NCBI GenBank assembly: GCA_963682175.1
Contig: OY821775.1
Coordinates: 13,240,501-13,304,500 of the forward strand
Reading direction: 5' to 3'
Origin: Triglochin maritima
Lineage: Eukaryota > Streptophyta > Magnoliopsida > Alismatales > Juncaginaceae
Length of the DNA stretch: 64,000 nt
The translations under genes and the position numbers were made by a program. The notes below the pieces were generated by a model. It was not told the origin of the DNA. It did no database searches and saw only the letters and a program-made list of their open reading frames with translations. Positions 47,376-59,929 of this stretch are shown here, in pieces; position 1 is the stretch's first letter, and every line of letters begins with the position of its first letter.

Positions 47376-47677
47376 GGCCACAACCGTCGTGTCAAGTCAT
47401 CGCCGCCCATCCAGGGAGCCTCATTCCCGCTGGCAGCCACCATCAAACCCAACAACTTTGAGTGGTCGGCCATGCTGCCACCCTTGCCCGGACGGCCGGC
47501 CCGGCCACCACCACCAACCAGCATGGCAAACCCAAATTCAACACTCCTACCATGCCTCCAACCCACACCCACCATACTTCACCCATGCCTACACCATACC
47601 TCCCAAGTCAAAGCCAACTTTAGCCTTAAACCATCACTAAGCATGCTTACCACCCAATTAAGGTTAGGACCTAACAT
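47376..47677 (-). mobile_element. Truncated 3' LTR of the minus-strand gypsy
   Basis: On the minus strand a purine tract (AAGGAAGGTGGGA) precedes TGTTAGGTCCTAACC at 47677, the LTR start. Only about 300 bp remain before the hairpin element. Start and GC-rich body resemble families G1 and G2. Confidence 0.65.
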
Positions 47678-47699
47678 CCCACCTTCCTTAAAGAAAATT

Positions 47700-50600
47700 C
47701 ATCCGTGAAATTTGAAACATGCAACTTACCAAAAAGCTCCAGGTAATTCTTTCGAACATTCTCCTCAATTTCCCAAGTGGCCTCACGAACACTATGGTAC
47801 TGTCATCGCACATTCACCATCGGAATGGTCATCCTCTTGAGCTGGTGCTTCATGCGATCCACTATTTCATCAAACTTCTCCTCAAATGACATGTCTGGCT
47901 GAATCTATGGAACCTTTATTTCAATGACGTGGGATAGGTCTGCCACGTACTTCTTTAGCACCGAAACATGGAATACATTGTGAAGACCCGAAAATTGCGG
48001 TGGCAAGGCAATCTCGTAGGCAACATTCTGATGCGGTCCAAAATCTCAAACGAACCGACATACCTCAGGCTGAGCTTCCCCTTCTAACCAAACCTCATTA
48101 CTCCCCTAGTTGGAGAGATCTTCAAAAACACATGGTCGTTGACCGCAAAACTCAACTCTCGTCTACGCTTATTTGCACAACTCCTCTGCCCACTTTGTGC
48201 TGATGCTAACCTCTTCCTGATCACATCAACCTTTTCTACATACATCTGCACTATCTTGGGCCCAACCAACTGCCTCTTACCTACATCACGCTAGTACGGT
48301 GATCTGCAAGGCCTCCTGTACAATGCTTCATATGGTTCCATCCCAATGCTCACATGGAAACTGTTTTTGTAGGCAAACTTTATCAGCGGCAAGTGATCAT
48401 CACAATGTCCTGCCCAGTCCAGAGTGCAAGCTCTCAGCATATTCTCCAACCTCTGGATGATTTTCTTTGATTGACCATCGGTCTATGGGTGAAAGGGTTG
48501 TACTGAACTTCAACTGTGTTCCCAAGGCTTTCTACAAACTCCCCCAAAACTTCGATGGTAACATGGGGTCTCGATATGAGATGATGCTTACTGGTACTCC
48601 GTGCAGTCTGACTACCTCCGCAACGTACAACTTAGCTAGACCCTCTAATGGCAACATGATCCTGATCGCTAAGAAGTGTGCCGACTTGGTCAATTGATCG
48701 ACGGTAACCCAAATTACGTCATGAAATCTCTTCGACTTCGGCAAACATGTGACAAAGTCCATCGTCACATGCTCCCACTTCCACTCTGGCAGCTTGATCC
48801 TTTGCATCGACCTTGCTGGTCTTTGGTGCTCAATCTTCTCCTGTTGACAGACCAAACATCTAGATACAAATAAAAACTTGATGTCTTTCTATGTCAGCGT
48901 CGTTAGTGGTCAAGTAAGCTTAGGAAAGTCATTGATGAAACAACGATAATAGCCTACGAGTTCCACAAAGCTCCTGATCTCAGTCATGCTTGTCGGGGCC
49001 TTCCAATGCGTCACAACCTCCACCTTCATTGGGTCCACCAAGATCCTGTCATTTGGCACGATGTGCCTCAGAAATGCTACCTAATCCAACCAAAACTCGC
49101 ACTTCGAGTACTTGGTATAAAGCTTATTGTCCCTCAAGATTCCAAGTATTGTGCTCAAATGCTCCCTGTGCGGCTCTCTATCCCAGAGTAGACCAAAATG
49201 TCGTCCACGAAGACGATGACAAAACTATCAAGGTACGGCTTGAACGTTCTGTTCATCGGGTCTGTGAATGGTGTAGGTGCATTCGTCAATCCAAATGGCA
49301 TCACTAGGAACTCAAGTCTGTACCGAGACCAGAAAGTTGTCTTATGGACGTCCTCCTCCTTGATCCTCAACTGGTAATATCCTGATCACATATCGATCTT
49401 GGAGAAGACTTTTACGGTCTGCAACTGATAAAAAACTCCTCTATTCTGGGTAATGGGTACCGGATCCTGACGGTAATCTTGTTCAACATTCTGTAGTCGA
49501 TCTCTTGGTGTGGCACTTGGTCGGAAGATCCCAGCATCCAACAACTCTTGCAACAGCTTCTTCGGCTCAACCAACTCTGCAGGTGACATCCGGTAATGAG
49601 CTTATGACTGCGGTGTGGTACCAGCTACTAACTCGATGGCAAACTCGATCTCTCGGTGTGGCGGTAGACCGTTTATATCAACGGAAAATACCTCCAGAAA
49701 GTCTTGCACCACCTCTATGTTCTCCAATCTCCTCGCCTAGGTATCTGGAACTACCAGTGTAGCCAAGAAAGACCAGCAACCCTGGTGCAACCACTTTTGA
49801 GCCTTCACTGCAAAAACAATGATTCGACCTCCTCTGCTCTTCGTCCCTTTGATCAGCACATCAGGTTGGTCCTTCCTTGGGAGCAGGATATTCTTCTCAT
49901 GACAAAGGACCTGAACGTCGTACTGTGACAACCAGTCCATCCCTATATGACATTGAAGTCCTCTATCGGTAGCAAGACCAGATCTGCCAGAAAATCTTGG
50001 TCTCCGGAAACTACAATGGTACAGGGCAGGAAGCTCCCCACTGTGCACACCTTCCCCATGGGTGTGCTGACTTCTAAACTAGTGGTCAGCTGTACAGAGG
50101 CACATCCTAAAATACCCCAAACTTATCCAAAATGAAGGAATGCATAATGCCACAATCAAACAATACTCTAGCAACTTGACTATCAACAAAAAATGTACCT
50201 TCCACTACGGTGTTGGCATCCTTGCTTCCTCAACCTGGATAGTGAATACTCGTGCAACTCTCCTTCTCTGCCCCAGTGGTACCACAGATCGGCTGACTCT
50301 GCCTCTCCCTGCAAGTGGTGGTCCTAGTCTCATGTTGGGTTCACTTTGCCTGTTAGGGCACTCCCAAATATATTGTCCCTGCTGACTGCAAGCCAAGCAA
50401 GCGCCAGAACGGAAAAAGCAATCCCGTCGGCGTGTACCTCCTTTAGCTTAGTGCAGGAATCCCCAAGAATCCCCTGCAATCTCTGGGGCTCCTGGTAGTT
50501 CTCCTCATAGTCATTGTCTAGGATCCTTGCGCACTTCATGACATCTAATAGTGTGCGGGATGCTAGTAAGTACAAGGGTCCTGAGCTGCTTACAAAGTCC

Positions 50601-51007
50601 CCACGTGTACTTCGTCGTCCTTTGCTCCTGGGTGACATAGACTCTGGGCAGTAGCACTCCAATGCATTGAACTTGTTGATGTTACTCTCCAGCGTCAGCT
50701 CCTTCTGCTCCAGTGCCAGGAATTCATCTCGCTTTGCGTCCCTGACGTGCTGTGGAAAATATTTCTGGTTGAACTCCTCCAGAAACTTCTCCCAGCTCGC
50801 TTCTTCCTGACCGCTAAAAACCACAGTGGACGTGGCCTTCCACAAGGTGGATGCCGAACGACCCAACACATAGGTGGCCCGATCCACCTTCATCTTCGGA
50901 AAGCATCCAATCACCCAGAAAATCCTCTGGATCTTGAAGCTCTTCATTGAAAGTTTCTTACATGGTGTTATTTCAGAATCTTTGGAGAAAGAGGGATGAG
51001 AAAACAA
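47700..51007 (-). pseudogene. Ty3-gypsy gag-pol relic (Tekay/Del-like), minus strand
   Basis: Reading the minus strand from 51007: gag (VDRATYVLGRSASTLWKAT; FNQKYFPQHVRDAKRDEFLA); a degenerate zinc knuckle (CLACSQQGQYIWECP, His replaced by Tyr, about 50370); protease with active-site FDCGIMHSF instead of the family DSG, then HIGMDWLSQYDVQVL; reverse transcriptase ([17 protein letters not shown], and [10 protein letters not shown], the YVDD-type site, about 49200); then integrase (KWEHVTMDFVTCLP, HGVPVSIISYRDP) and the GPY/F region near 48090. RNase H and part of integrase are deleted. Several stops and frameshifts separate these blocks. Integrase is close to the copy at 14.8 kb. Confidence 0.85.
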
Positions 51008-52157
51008 AAGAAGTGAGAGAGAGAGGTTAAAAAAATGTTATTAGGTTATACAAGGTAGGTTTTGTAAAATTTATAATTAATTAATGATTAATCTAACACC
51101 GTTACCGTGAATGAGAAAACGGAGTGGCACTTTTGAAAGTTGAATGTCAATGTGTATACTATGTTTGTTTTCTGATGGCATATAAGCAAATAAGTGTAGA
51201 GTGAGGATTATTGGGAATTACAGTCTTTTCAAATGGCATGTAAGCAATTAACCCATTTTTCTTAATGCCAAAATCCTTCATTGCATATGTTTCAAAGAAG
51301 TCTATAGTTACTTCAAATGTTTGTTAGGATACCTTGTTATGTATCTTGGTTTCAAAAAACTAAACTAATCTACTAAAACATGTAAGAAACTACCAAAGAA
51401 TAAGGAAAGAATGACAGCAGTGCGGTAGGGCTTCGTCCCCAAAGAGGAGGAGAGAAAATGCCCCCTTGATTAGAGTATACAAGTACTTATATAGGGTTTG
51501 TCCACTGCAGGTCAGTTGTGTTTTTTCCGCCTTTTGACCCTAGTAATGTTTGAATTTGGCAATCTCAATCACAAAAGTATTTTTGATCCTGTGAAAACCT
51601 TTTGAACGCTTCTTGAATCAATTGATTTCGATATCCATGTGAAAGTTATGGTCAAATTGGTGACATATTGCGGCTTCTCTTGTTCTCTATTTCAGCTGGA
51701 CTTGCTCTTTAGTTTTGGATCCTCTATATTCTGATTTTGCAATTGATTATAATATAGAAAAATGGTACTTGTTGAATTACCTTTTTAACTAATCCAAAAA
51801 TATCGATTTGGATACCAGATGTGGAAGCTATATAAGAAATAAGGGAGATGTGCTGCGGCCCAAAATTTTAAAAATTCAATAACTATAATCCGAATTGATA
51901 AATATAATTGAAATAATAACTTCATTTTGAGAGGAAATGGAGAACCTGAATAATCTTGAGTGTGTATTTATAGACCAACCTTTGGATTTCTTTTGATATT
52001 TTTAGTTTTACTTTAAGCTCAATGGTTCTTCGATATTTGCGACAATTGCACCCAATTCTCTATTTCTTATCATTTTGATTCTAACATGTTTATCTCACAA
52101 ATCATACCCGACATAACACATTTTATATCATAACAACTAAATATAAAGCTAATATTA
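51008..52157. other. Spacer, no supportable gene
   Basis: AT-rich, only short frames. The first part may be the leader of the minus-strand gypsy, but no primer-binding site or 5' LTR was recognised. Confidence 0.35.
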
Positions 52158-53100
52158 TGTAGGATCCGTGATGGCCTAATTAATTTATTCAACTTCTTAA
52201 CTTCTACTTACCATGCAACGGAAATAACAATTAAACGACGAGTAGAGAAAGACAAGCAAACCACAATGTGTCCTAGTCCTCTCTTTCAAACCACAATGTG
52301 TTCTACTTAATAACCGTTTACAGACGTTCGACACCACACCCAGGTCTTAGTCCTCTTTTGCAAGTCCTACTCGAGCACCACTTTTGTCATCCCTAATCTG
52401 ATCTCCGTTCTGAGCCGAGATCAAGCCTTTACAAAGCAAACTCGCGAATACCCTCGCCGAATTTGGTTTCTTCCTCTCACAACCCGAGATGAGTGATCAA
52501 GCCTTACAACCTTTGACAACAAAGGAAATGTGAGTAAAAAACACCCTAACTTTGAGCACACTTGAGTATGATATGATTTTGAGTCAAGCGGTGAAGTTTA
52601 AGCTTTTGAATGTATAGGATGAGAATCTTGGGAGGGAGGGTTTCTCTCTAATGTATGAGACAATTTGAAGTGTGAGAGTTTTTGAAAATAAGGTATGGTA
52701 GCTCCTAGAAAGATATAACAATTAAGATTGATTTGATAAAGATTTGTGTAAGATACACAAAAAAGAAAAACTAAAGTTCAGCAAATCAAGACACCAACGG
52801 TCGACCGGTACGGGCAAGGTGGTCGAACGTTTCCTTATAAATAAGAAAATGTTCAAACTGAAGTACAAGTCAGTCGAACACTAAAGCTACAACTTAAGTG
52901 AACGATCAAACTAAAACTAAGGGTGGTGAACCGTGGTAAGGGTTTTGACCAGGATAAAAGTGTTAATGGTCGAACGCAAAAGGAATCACGTCCGATCGAA
53001 AATAACATGGACTTTTGAGGCACAAGTTCATCTTCATCCGGTCGACCATTGTCACGGCATCATTCGACCGGTGGCCAAAACCAATTTAGGGATTAAGTGA
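52158..53100 (-). mobile_element. SIRE-like copia LTR, partial, minus strand
   Basis: Begins TGTAGGATCCGTG, the complement of the LTR end in this family (CACGATCCTACA at 55644-55655). Shares GTGTAAGATACACAAAA with 55852 and palindrome variants at 52798-53070 (CGGTCGACCG near 52799; CGGTCGACCA, CGACCGGTGG). Cut off at about 53100 by internal element sequence. Confidence 0.65.
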
Positions 53101-53106
53101 AATTAT

Positions 53107-53487
53107 ATGTATACGACCGTTGTTAGACTTGAAAATAATGCATCAAATCTTGAAAAATTAAAAGCAACACCTATAGATGAACAATTAGATCTTCATGCTT
53201 GCAATGTGCAATTAACAAAAGATCTAGAAAAGTTCACACATGGAACTAAGATGCTTAACATGTTATTAGGAAGTCAAAGACAATCTTTGCAAAAACATGG
53301 TTTAAGATACAATGCTAAATTGAAAAACCATGCATCTTATACAACCTTAAATTCAAAGCACTTAGTTGTAAAGCATACTTCCTCAAATGTTTGGGCTCCT
53401 AAAACAAAAATGGTTTGGGTTCCCAAAGCTAACACTCAAGGACCCAAAGTTGTTTGGGTACTTAAATCTACACTTGTAGGTGCTTGA
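53107..53487 (+). pseudogene. SIRE-like copia gag fragment
   Basis: An open frame of 126 residues with LTKDLEKFTHGTKMLNMLLG and QRQSLQKHGLRYNAKL, followed by repeats of WVPKANTQGPKVVWVLK type. This is the segment after the zinc knuckle in gag of SIRE/Maximus-type copia elements. The rest of gag and all of pol are missing; downstream sequence to 54135 is the spacer before the polypurine tract and 3' LTR (several TAGGGGGAG-type purine runs). Confidence 0.68.
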
Positions 53488-54135
53488 GGAGGAATTGGTG
53501 GTGACCGGGTAATCTCAAGAGTCAAATTCAAATCCGGTTGCATCACCAAATGAGATTGGAAATAATTCAAGCTTCAAGTTGGTATAATTCTCTTATCATC
53601 TAAATTTTGAATCAAATTGGTTCTAGTTTAGGATACATGCTTAATTGACATATCATTTACCCATTCATTGCAAATCTTAAATGTTTGAATAGCATCCATA
53701 GTTTTTAAGAGTCAAATTGTCTAAATGGATGTAAATAGGGAAATGAGAATATCACATGCTTAATTGTAGTATTTACTTGATGTTAATAGGGGAGAAATAG
53801 AAATGAACTTAATTGACAAATCATATTCATATCGATAGGGGGAGCTTATTAAATATCATTTTCTTAGTGTAATGAAGTGCAAAATTTAGGGAGAGCAACT
53901 TCATTACAAGACATCCACATTGAACTTAAATCGTATAATTTTTTTATAAATATCATTTTTTGATGGATGTCAAAGGGGGAGAGATAATTAAGGGGGTAAA
54001 ACTTGGAATTTGATTTTAATTGAACAAAAACTATGCACATCCATAGGGGGAGCATTAATATGCATAGTTTACATATAAAAATTCCATGTATTAAGATATA
54101 GTTAAGATATAGGTTGCCATCATAAAAAAAGAGAT

Positions 54136-55655
54136 TGTTGGCTTTTTGGCCTTAATCTATGTTTTGATGATTTAATCAACCTAATCTTAATTATGATCAT
54201 GTAGAGTAGCACACATATTGCATTGCATATATATATATATTGCTTTGTACTAACTTATACAGGTGATCAAGACTCAAGGAAGAAAGGAAATCAAGTCAAG
54301 ACATGTAATCAAGCTCATTTGAAGACATGTAATTTGGTATTTCTTTGAGTCTTAGGAACTTGTGTAAATTGAGCATACTTGAGCTAAAATTAACTTAAAC
54401 ACACACCAGGTTCCTTATAGAAGTCACACACGATATTTCACATTATTTGGACTTCAATAGATCACCCAAACTTAGATCGGAAAACACTAAACCTGAACCC
54501 TAACAGTCTGCCCACATTCGGTCGACCGTAACAAGCCGTTCGGTCGACCGAGTGATCATTCATCATGTTTGTGTTTTCACTGGTCGGTTTCGGTCGACCG
54601 TGTGAACTTATTTTTTCGATCGTTAGTTGTCGTATATACCCAACGGTCATATTCGTATTAAAACAAAAATACCCCATATACTCTTTCATGTATCAGTCGA
54701 CCGAGGACCTTGTTCGGTCGACCGAATGCCCATCTCTTGACAAACCCGAATCTCCTGGACGAAATCGGTCGACCGCTGGACCCTAGCTCGGTCGACCGAA
54801 TAGATCAATGTTTGTCAACCCCATAGTGTCTGGTGCAAATCGGTCGACCGAACCCTATTTGGTGTTCGACCGATCACTTACGTGTACCTGAGTCTTAGCG
54901 TTGGGCGGTCGACCGTTACCTAACCGGTCGACCGAACTGAGTTCAAAACTGCCAAACGGTCGACCGTTTATCCCGATCCGATCGACCGAATTAACTCAAA
55001 ATTGGGTCCTGCGAGTTTCTGTTTTGTGTATCCTACACCAACACTCACCCAATCAACCCCAACGGATCTATTCTCTCTAATGCCTATATAAAGAGTTGTA
55101 AAACACATTTTAACACAACTCTCCCACACATATTTGCCTCCTACATCAGAGAGAAACTCCCAAGCTCATTTTTCCCCAATCCAACACTCCAAGCTTACAT
55201 TTCCACACCTTAGCATGAATTCCACATCCTAAGATAAGTGTCCTCAAGTTAGGGAGTGTGTTCCACTCAAGTTCTCATTATTGTAAAAGAAGCAATGACT
55301 TCGGTGAAAACCCGAAGTGTTCATCTCGGACTGTGAGAGAAGAAAGTCAAGCTCACGAGCGTGTTCGTGAAGCTTATTTTGTAAAAGGATTAATCTCACC
55401 CCGGAACGAGGTTGATAGTGAAGACGTAAGCGGAGCTCGGGGGAGATCGAGTGGAGCTTGCAAGAGAGGACGTATGCGGTGGCCGAACCTCTACAAAAAT
55501 CCGGTGTCGTTCCATTGTGGTTTGCATTTCTAGTCTTTACTTGCTTGTTTGTTTGTTTGTTTAATTCTACTGCATATCTTTGATAGTTCAAACAAGTAGG
55601 TAATTAGGATTAATTGTGATTAGTATTGTGGACCCATAACCCACACGATCCTACA
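54136..55655 (+). mobile_element. SIRE-like copia 3' LTR, full length
   Basis: 1520 bp from TGTTGGCTTTTTGG to ACGATCCTACA. U3 has about 14 palindromes (54518-54985), then a TATA box TATATAAA (55085-55092). It is the best copy of this family in the window; others are minus-strand at 52158, 55656, 56790 and 58619. Confidence 0.78.
54518..54985. repeat. CGGTCGACCG cluster in SIRE-like LTR U3
   Basis: Perfect copies near 54520, 54540, 54592, 54714, 54766, 54788, 54841, 54905, 54921 and 54958, plus CCGATCGACCG and GTTCGACCGATC forms. The cluster ends about 100 bp upstream of the TATA box. Spacers are unrelated to those in gypsy LTRs. Confidence 0.88.
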
Positions 55656-56766
55656 AGCTTAGGCTGTGGAATTGATGCTAAGATGTAGAAGTTTAAGCTT
55701 GGAGAGTAGGATTTGGGGAATGGGAGACTTGGGAGTTTCTCTTAGGTGTATTTGACAAATGGAAGTGTAAGAGCTCTGTGATTGTGTCAAAGGAACACCT
55801 ATTCAAAAGCTCCTAAGGTATTATAGCCGTTGGGATGAATTAGGTAAAGATTGTGTAAGATACACAAAACAGAAACTGAAAGGACCAAATTCTGAGTAAG
55901 TTCGGTCGACCGGATTGGGTTGTTCGGTCGACTGTTTGGCAATTTAGATTAAGGTTCGGTCGACCGGTTAAGGAACGATCGACCGCCAAAGGCTACAATC
56001 TGGGTACACTTAAGTGATCGGTCGAACACCGAGATAGATTCGGTCGACCGATTCACACTAGGCACTTTGAGGTTGACAAACAAGATCATATTCAGTCGAC
56101 CGAAACAAGTTCCTCGGTCGACCGAAAACTAACAGGCAGTTCAGGTTTGTCAAGTCTTCTTAGGTTCGATCGACCGAACAAGGTCCTCGGTCGACCGATA
56201 CACAAAATGTATTTGAGATATTTGGAGATAATACAAATACGATCGTTGGGTATATACAACAAAACAAACGGTCGGAAATTTGTTGATACTTGGTCGACCG
56301 AAAAGGTCAGGACGGTCGACCGAACTCGGGCAGTTAAACACTAACAGGATATATGATCACGCGGTCGACCGAACGGTCTGTTTTCTTCGACCGAATGTGG
56401 GCAAATTGTTCAGGTTTTGGTTTAGTGTTTTCCGGTCTAAGTTTGGGTGATCTATTGAAGTCCAAATTATATGAAATTTTGTGCGTGACTTTTATAGGGA
56501 ACCTAGTGTGTGTTTGAGTAGTTTTAGCTTAATTATGCTCAATTACACAAAGTTCCTAAGACTCAAAGAAATACAAATTAAATGTCTCCAAATGAGCTTG
56601 ATTACATGTCTTGACTTGATTTCTTTCTTCATTGAGTCTTGATCACTTGTAGAGGTTAGAACAAAGTAATATATATGCAATGCAACATGTGTGCTACTCT
56701 ACATGATCACAATTAAGATTAGGTTGATTAAATCATCAAATCATAGATTAAGGTCAAAAAACCAAG
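55656..56766 (-). mobile_element. SIRE-like copia LTR, partial, minus strand
   Basis: Lies immediately next to the plus-strand LTR, in opposite orientation. It shares AAGCTCCTAAGGTATTATA with 58960 and ends at about 56766 with the complement of the LTR start (AGATTAAGGTCAAAAAACCAA). It holds about 14 palindromes between 55903 and 56390. Its R/U5 end is lost. Confidence 0.7.
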
Positions 56767-56789
56767 ACGTTGTTGAATACGACAATAAT

Positions 56790-57010
56790 AACAGTCACAT
56801 AGATTCCTAAGACTCAAAGAAATGCAAAATTATATGTGTTCAAATAGCTTGATTACATGTCTTGACTTTATTCCGTTATTTCTTGAGTCTTGATTACCTG
56901 TAGATGTTAGCACAACACAAGATATATTACATGCATAATTTGTGCTACACTTAATATGATTGTAATTAAGATTAAGTTAGTTAAATCATCAAAATATAAA
57001 TTAAGACAAA
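56790..57010 (-). mobile_element. SIRE-like LTR 5'-end fragment, minus strand
   Basis: Repeats the last 220 bp of the preceding copy: CTTGATTACATGTCTTGACTT, then AATTAAGATTAAGTTAGTTA and ATCATCAAAATATAAATTAA. No palindromes remain. Confidence 0.6.
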
Positions 57011-58618
57011 TAATATTAGTGCATAAAATGCAACACAGCAAATATCCATTGCAACGTGTAAGTCGGTGAGCTAACACATTTATTGCTACAACATTTTAGT
57101 GCATGAAATCCACGTTTTGTATTACTAAACCATCTGGTGGGGATTTGACATCTACAGAAAGAATGTTGTTTTAATTCTTTTGGCGGTTAAGAAGTGAGAG
57201 AAATGAAAACAAGAGTACTTGTGTGACAATTGTTAGCACATGGTTTTAAACTTGTGTGACGAATGGTTTGGTGGTTTTCAATAACACGTGTCGAAATTGG
57301 AGTTGGTTGATGATGGAGTGGAGCAGCTGCAGCAAAATGTTTCAAAAAGCACGAATTGAAGCATGATTAGCATTTTCATTTACTAAATTTATGTTATAAT
57401 TAATTACCTGACAATAGGAATGACAATGCTTGACGGATTAGAGAGCACATCATCTCTTTTGTTTGAAAGCTTTTGGTGCATTCCTCCAAAACAAGTGAAG
57501 AAGGGATCTATGGACCTCGACTCCTTCGAACAAAACAGATCCCAAAGTAATACAGGGATTACACAATTACATGGCCTAAATAAAAGACAATACATAGGAA
57601 AAGTAAAGACTCAAAACAACAATTGAAATACAAATAAGATAGGAAAATCACGTAACGTCTATGTTTGGAGCCTTGAAGGACTATACTATTATACAGGGCA
57701 CACGGATGGTCTGAATATAGTTGTTTAAATTATGTGTATTTTTTGTCAAAGTAGGTCTTTATTGTAATTTTAAGAATTTAATTATGATATTGTTATGTTC
57801 AGGAGCAACCATTATGAATGACAATCGATTTTCTTAACAACTAGGTTTCACTCTAAATTGATTTTGAAAGTCCAACATAGAGTAGTAGTTGCAATTTTTG
57901 TAAGTTTTTAGATCTCTTGGTTCCCTTGTACTCTTTGACTCAATAGTGGTTTTTTTCCTGAGCTAAACCTGTAAAATCCATGCAACTGCCCCAGACCTCC
58001 AACCATATCCGTGAACTCCATTGAGATTGTCTCTTGTACGAACTCACCCCCTCAAAAGCATCTTGAAATTGATATTGTAATGGTGGGGAGTTACTGCTAC
58101 CTATGTTGGGTGCTTCGAGAGAAGATGTCAGATGGTTTTGTTAGTGGTATTGTAGTGTCAACTTTATAAGCTAACTTTTTAAAGAGTCAAACACAACAAG
58201 TTTATAATTCTATAAGAGTAGTGGTAACCACTCTCCGACAGACTTAATCAAACTTCCCCGTTGCTCCAAGAAAGCGACAACGACATGAAGGAGTTGCATT
58301 ATGCTGAAAGTTTATTCGGAACTCTGGTGAAAGTTCCCCGGCTCTAGGAGAATCTTCACAAGGCTTGGAACCTCACCGGAATGGAAAGTAAGTGATTTCC
58401 AGCCTGGGGTGTTCCTCATTCATCTCCCTTCCCCGACCCATGTGGATTGGGTCATTAGGAAAGCTCCCAGTCCTTCGAGGTGTATCTGATTAGAAGCATG
58501 ACATGCACGACGACTTCCATGCCTAAGGAATATGGCTTCAACTTCCTAGATATTTGGGTCTAACTACACAACCTCCCACTCGGAACTCGGAACCACCATG
58601 ACATCAAACTTCTCGTTA
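57011..58618. other. Spacer, no supportable gene
   Basis: Mixed sequence. A slightly GC-richer part at 58200-58560 has no frame I can assign. No repeat ends recognised. Confidence 0.35.
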
Positions 58619-59919
58619 ATATAGGATCTATGATGGTCTTTCACTATAATCTCTAAATGCTCTAAACGATAAGGTAAATGCAGTGGAACTCACAAACAAC
58701 CTCGTCGATCTTAATGTCTTCTTCTCACAACCTGAGAGGATAGCTTCCACCGAAGCTTTACAACCTTATGACAGCAAAGGGAATGTGTTCACAGAACACT
58801 CTAACATGAGCACACTTGAGTGGATGAAAGTTTGGACACAAGTTGTGAAGTTTAAACTTGAAGGGTGGGAATTGGGATTTGAGTAGTGGGAGAAGTTTCT
58901 CTCTAATTATGAAGCAAATTGAAGTTTGAGAGTTATCTAAATAAGATATGGAAACCACTATTTATAAGCTCCTAAAATATTATAACCATTGAGACTAAAG
59001 ACAAGAGAAAGTGGTCCAATCAGTAAAGTTGATCAAAAGATAAAGTGTCAGGACAGGGCTAAACGATCAACCGTTTCGTGACATTCTGTCGACCATTCCA
59101 TTTTTCTCAAGTGAACGGTAAAACTGATGTGCGCGATCAGATGAACAGTCAAGGGTTCAGTCAAAGAGATTTTCTATTGTTCATCGGTTAACGGGTCGAC
59201 CAAACGACAAAATGATCAACCAGTCTGGACTCAAAAACTCCCTTGAAGTTTCTGTCCAAATTTGATTCCTACACGGACGACAACTAAATAAGTCTCGGTC
59301 GACCGGTGATCTGATAACCCAATTTGGTAAAGTAAATTTTATTGTTGTGCGAATAGGATAAATAAAATGGCTAAATTGGGATGTTCAAATATGAGTAAAA
59401 TATAGGTAAACGGTCAACCAGTAAGTCAGGAATGGTCGACAGGTGGGCTCAAGAAATCACTTAAGTGTACCAATCGAATGTGTGAACGAGACTAACTGGC
59501 CGTTTGCAACGGTCAAACGAAAAACCTGTTTCGGTAGACCGTTGTGCACGGACTGACTGAAATGAAGTTTGTGAAACTTTTCGGCTGAGGTTTGAGTGTC
59601 TTTTGAGTCTAAATGATGTGAAACTTGGTGTGTGACTTCTTCATGGAAACGAGTATAAATGTGGATAGATAACCAACTGTAGTATGCTCAAGTTTACATA
59701 GATTCTTAAGACTCAAATAAAACCAAAATTACATGTCTTCAACTAGTTTGATTACATGTCTTGACTTCATTTCATTCTTCATTGACTCTTGATCATTTGT
59801 AGATGTTATCACAATACAAAATATATGAAATGCATGATATGTGTTACACTTAATTTGATTGTGATTAAGATTAGGTTAATTAAATCATCAACATATAGAT
59901 TAAGGTTTAAAACCCAACA
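58619..59919 (-). mobile_element. SIRE-like copia LTR, minus strand, old copy
   Basis: Starts near ATAGGATCTATGATGG (compare TGTAGGATCCGTGATGG at 52158) and ends AAAACCCAACA at 59919 (complement of TGTTGG). It has decayed palindromes (CGGTCGACCG near 59296; CGATCAACCG, CGGTAGACCG). The two perfect ends are not preserved. Confidence 0.65.
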
Positions 59920-59929
59920 ATTAAGTCAC

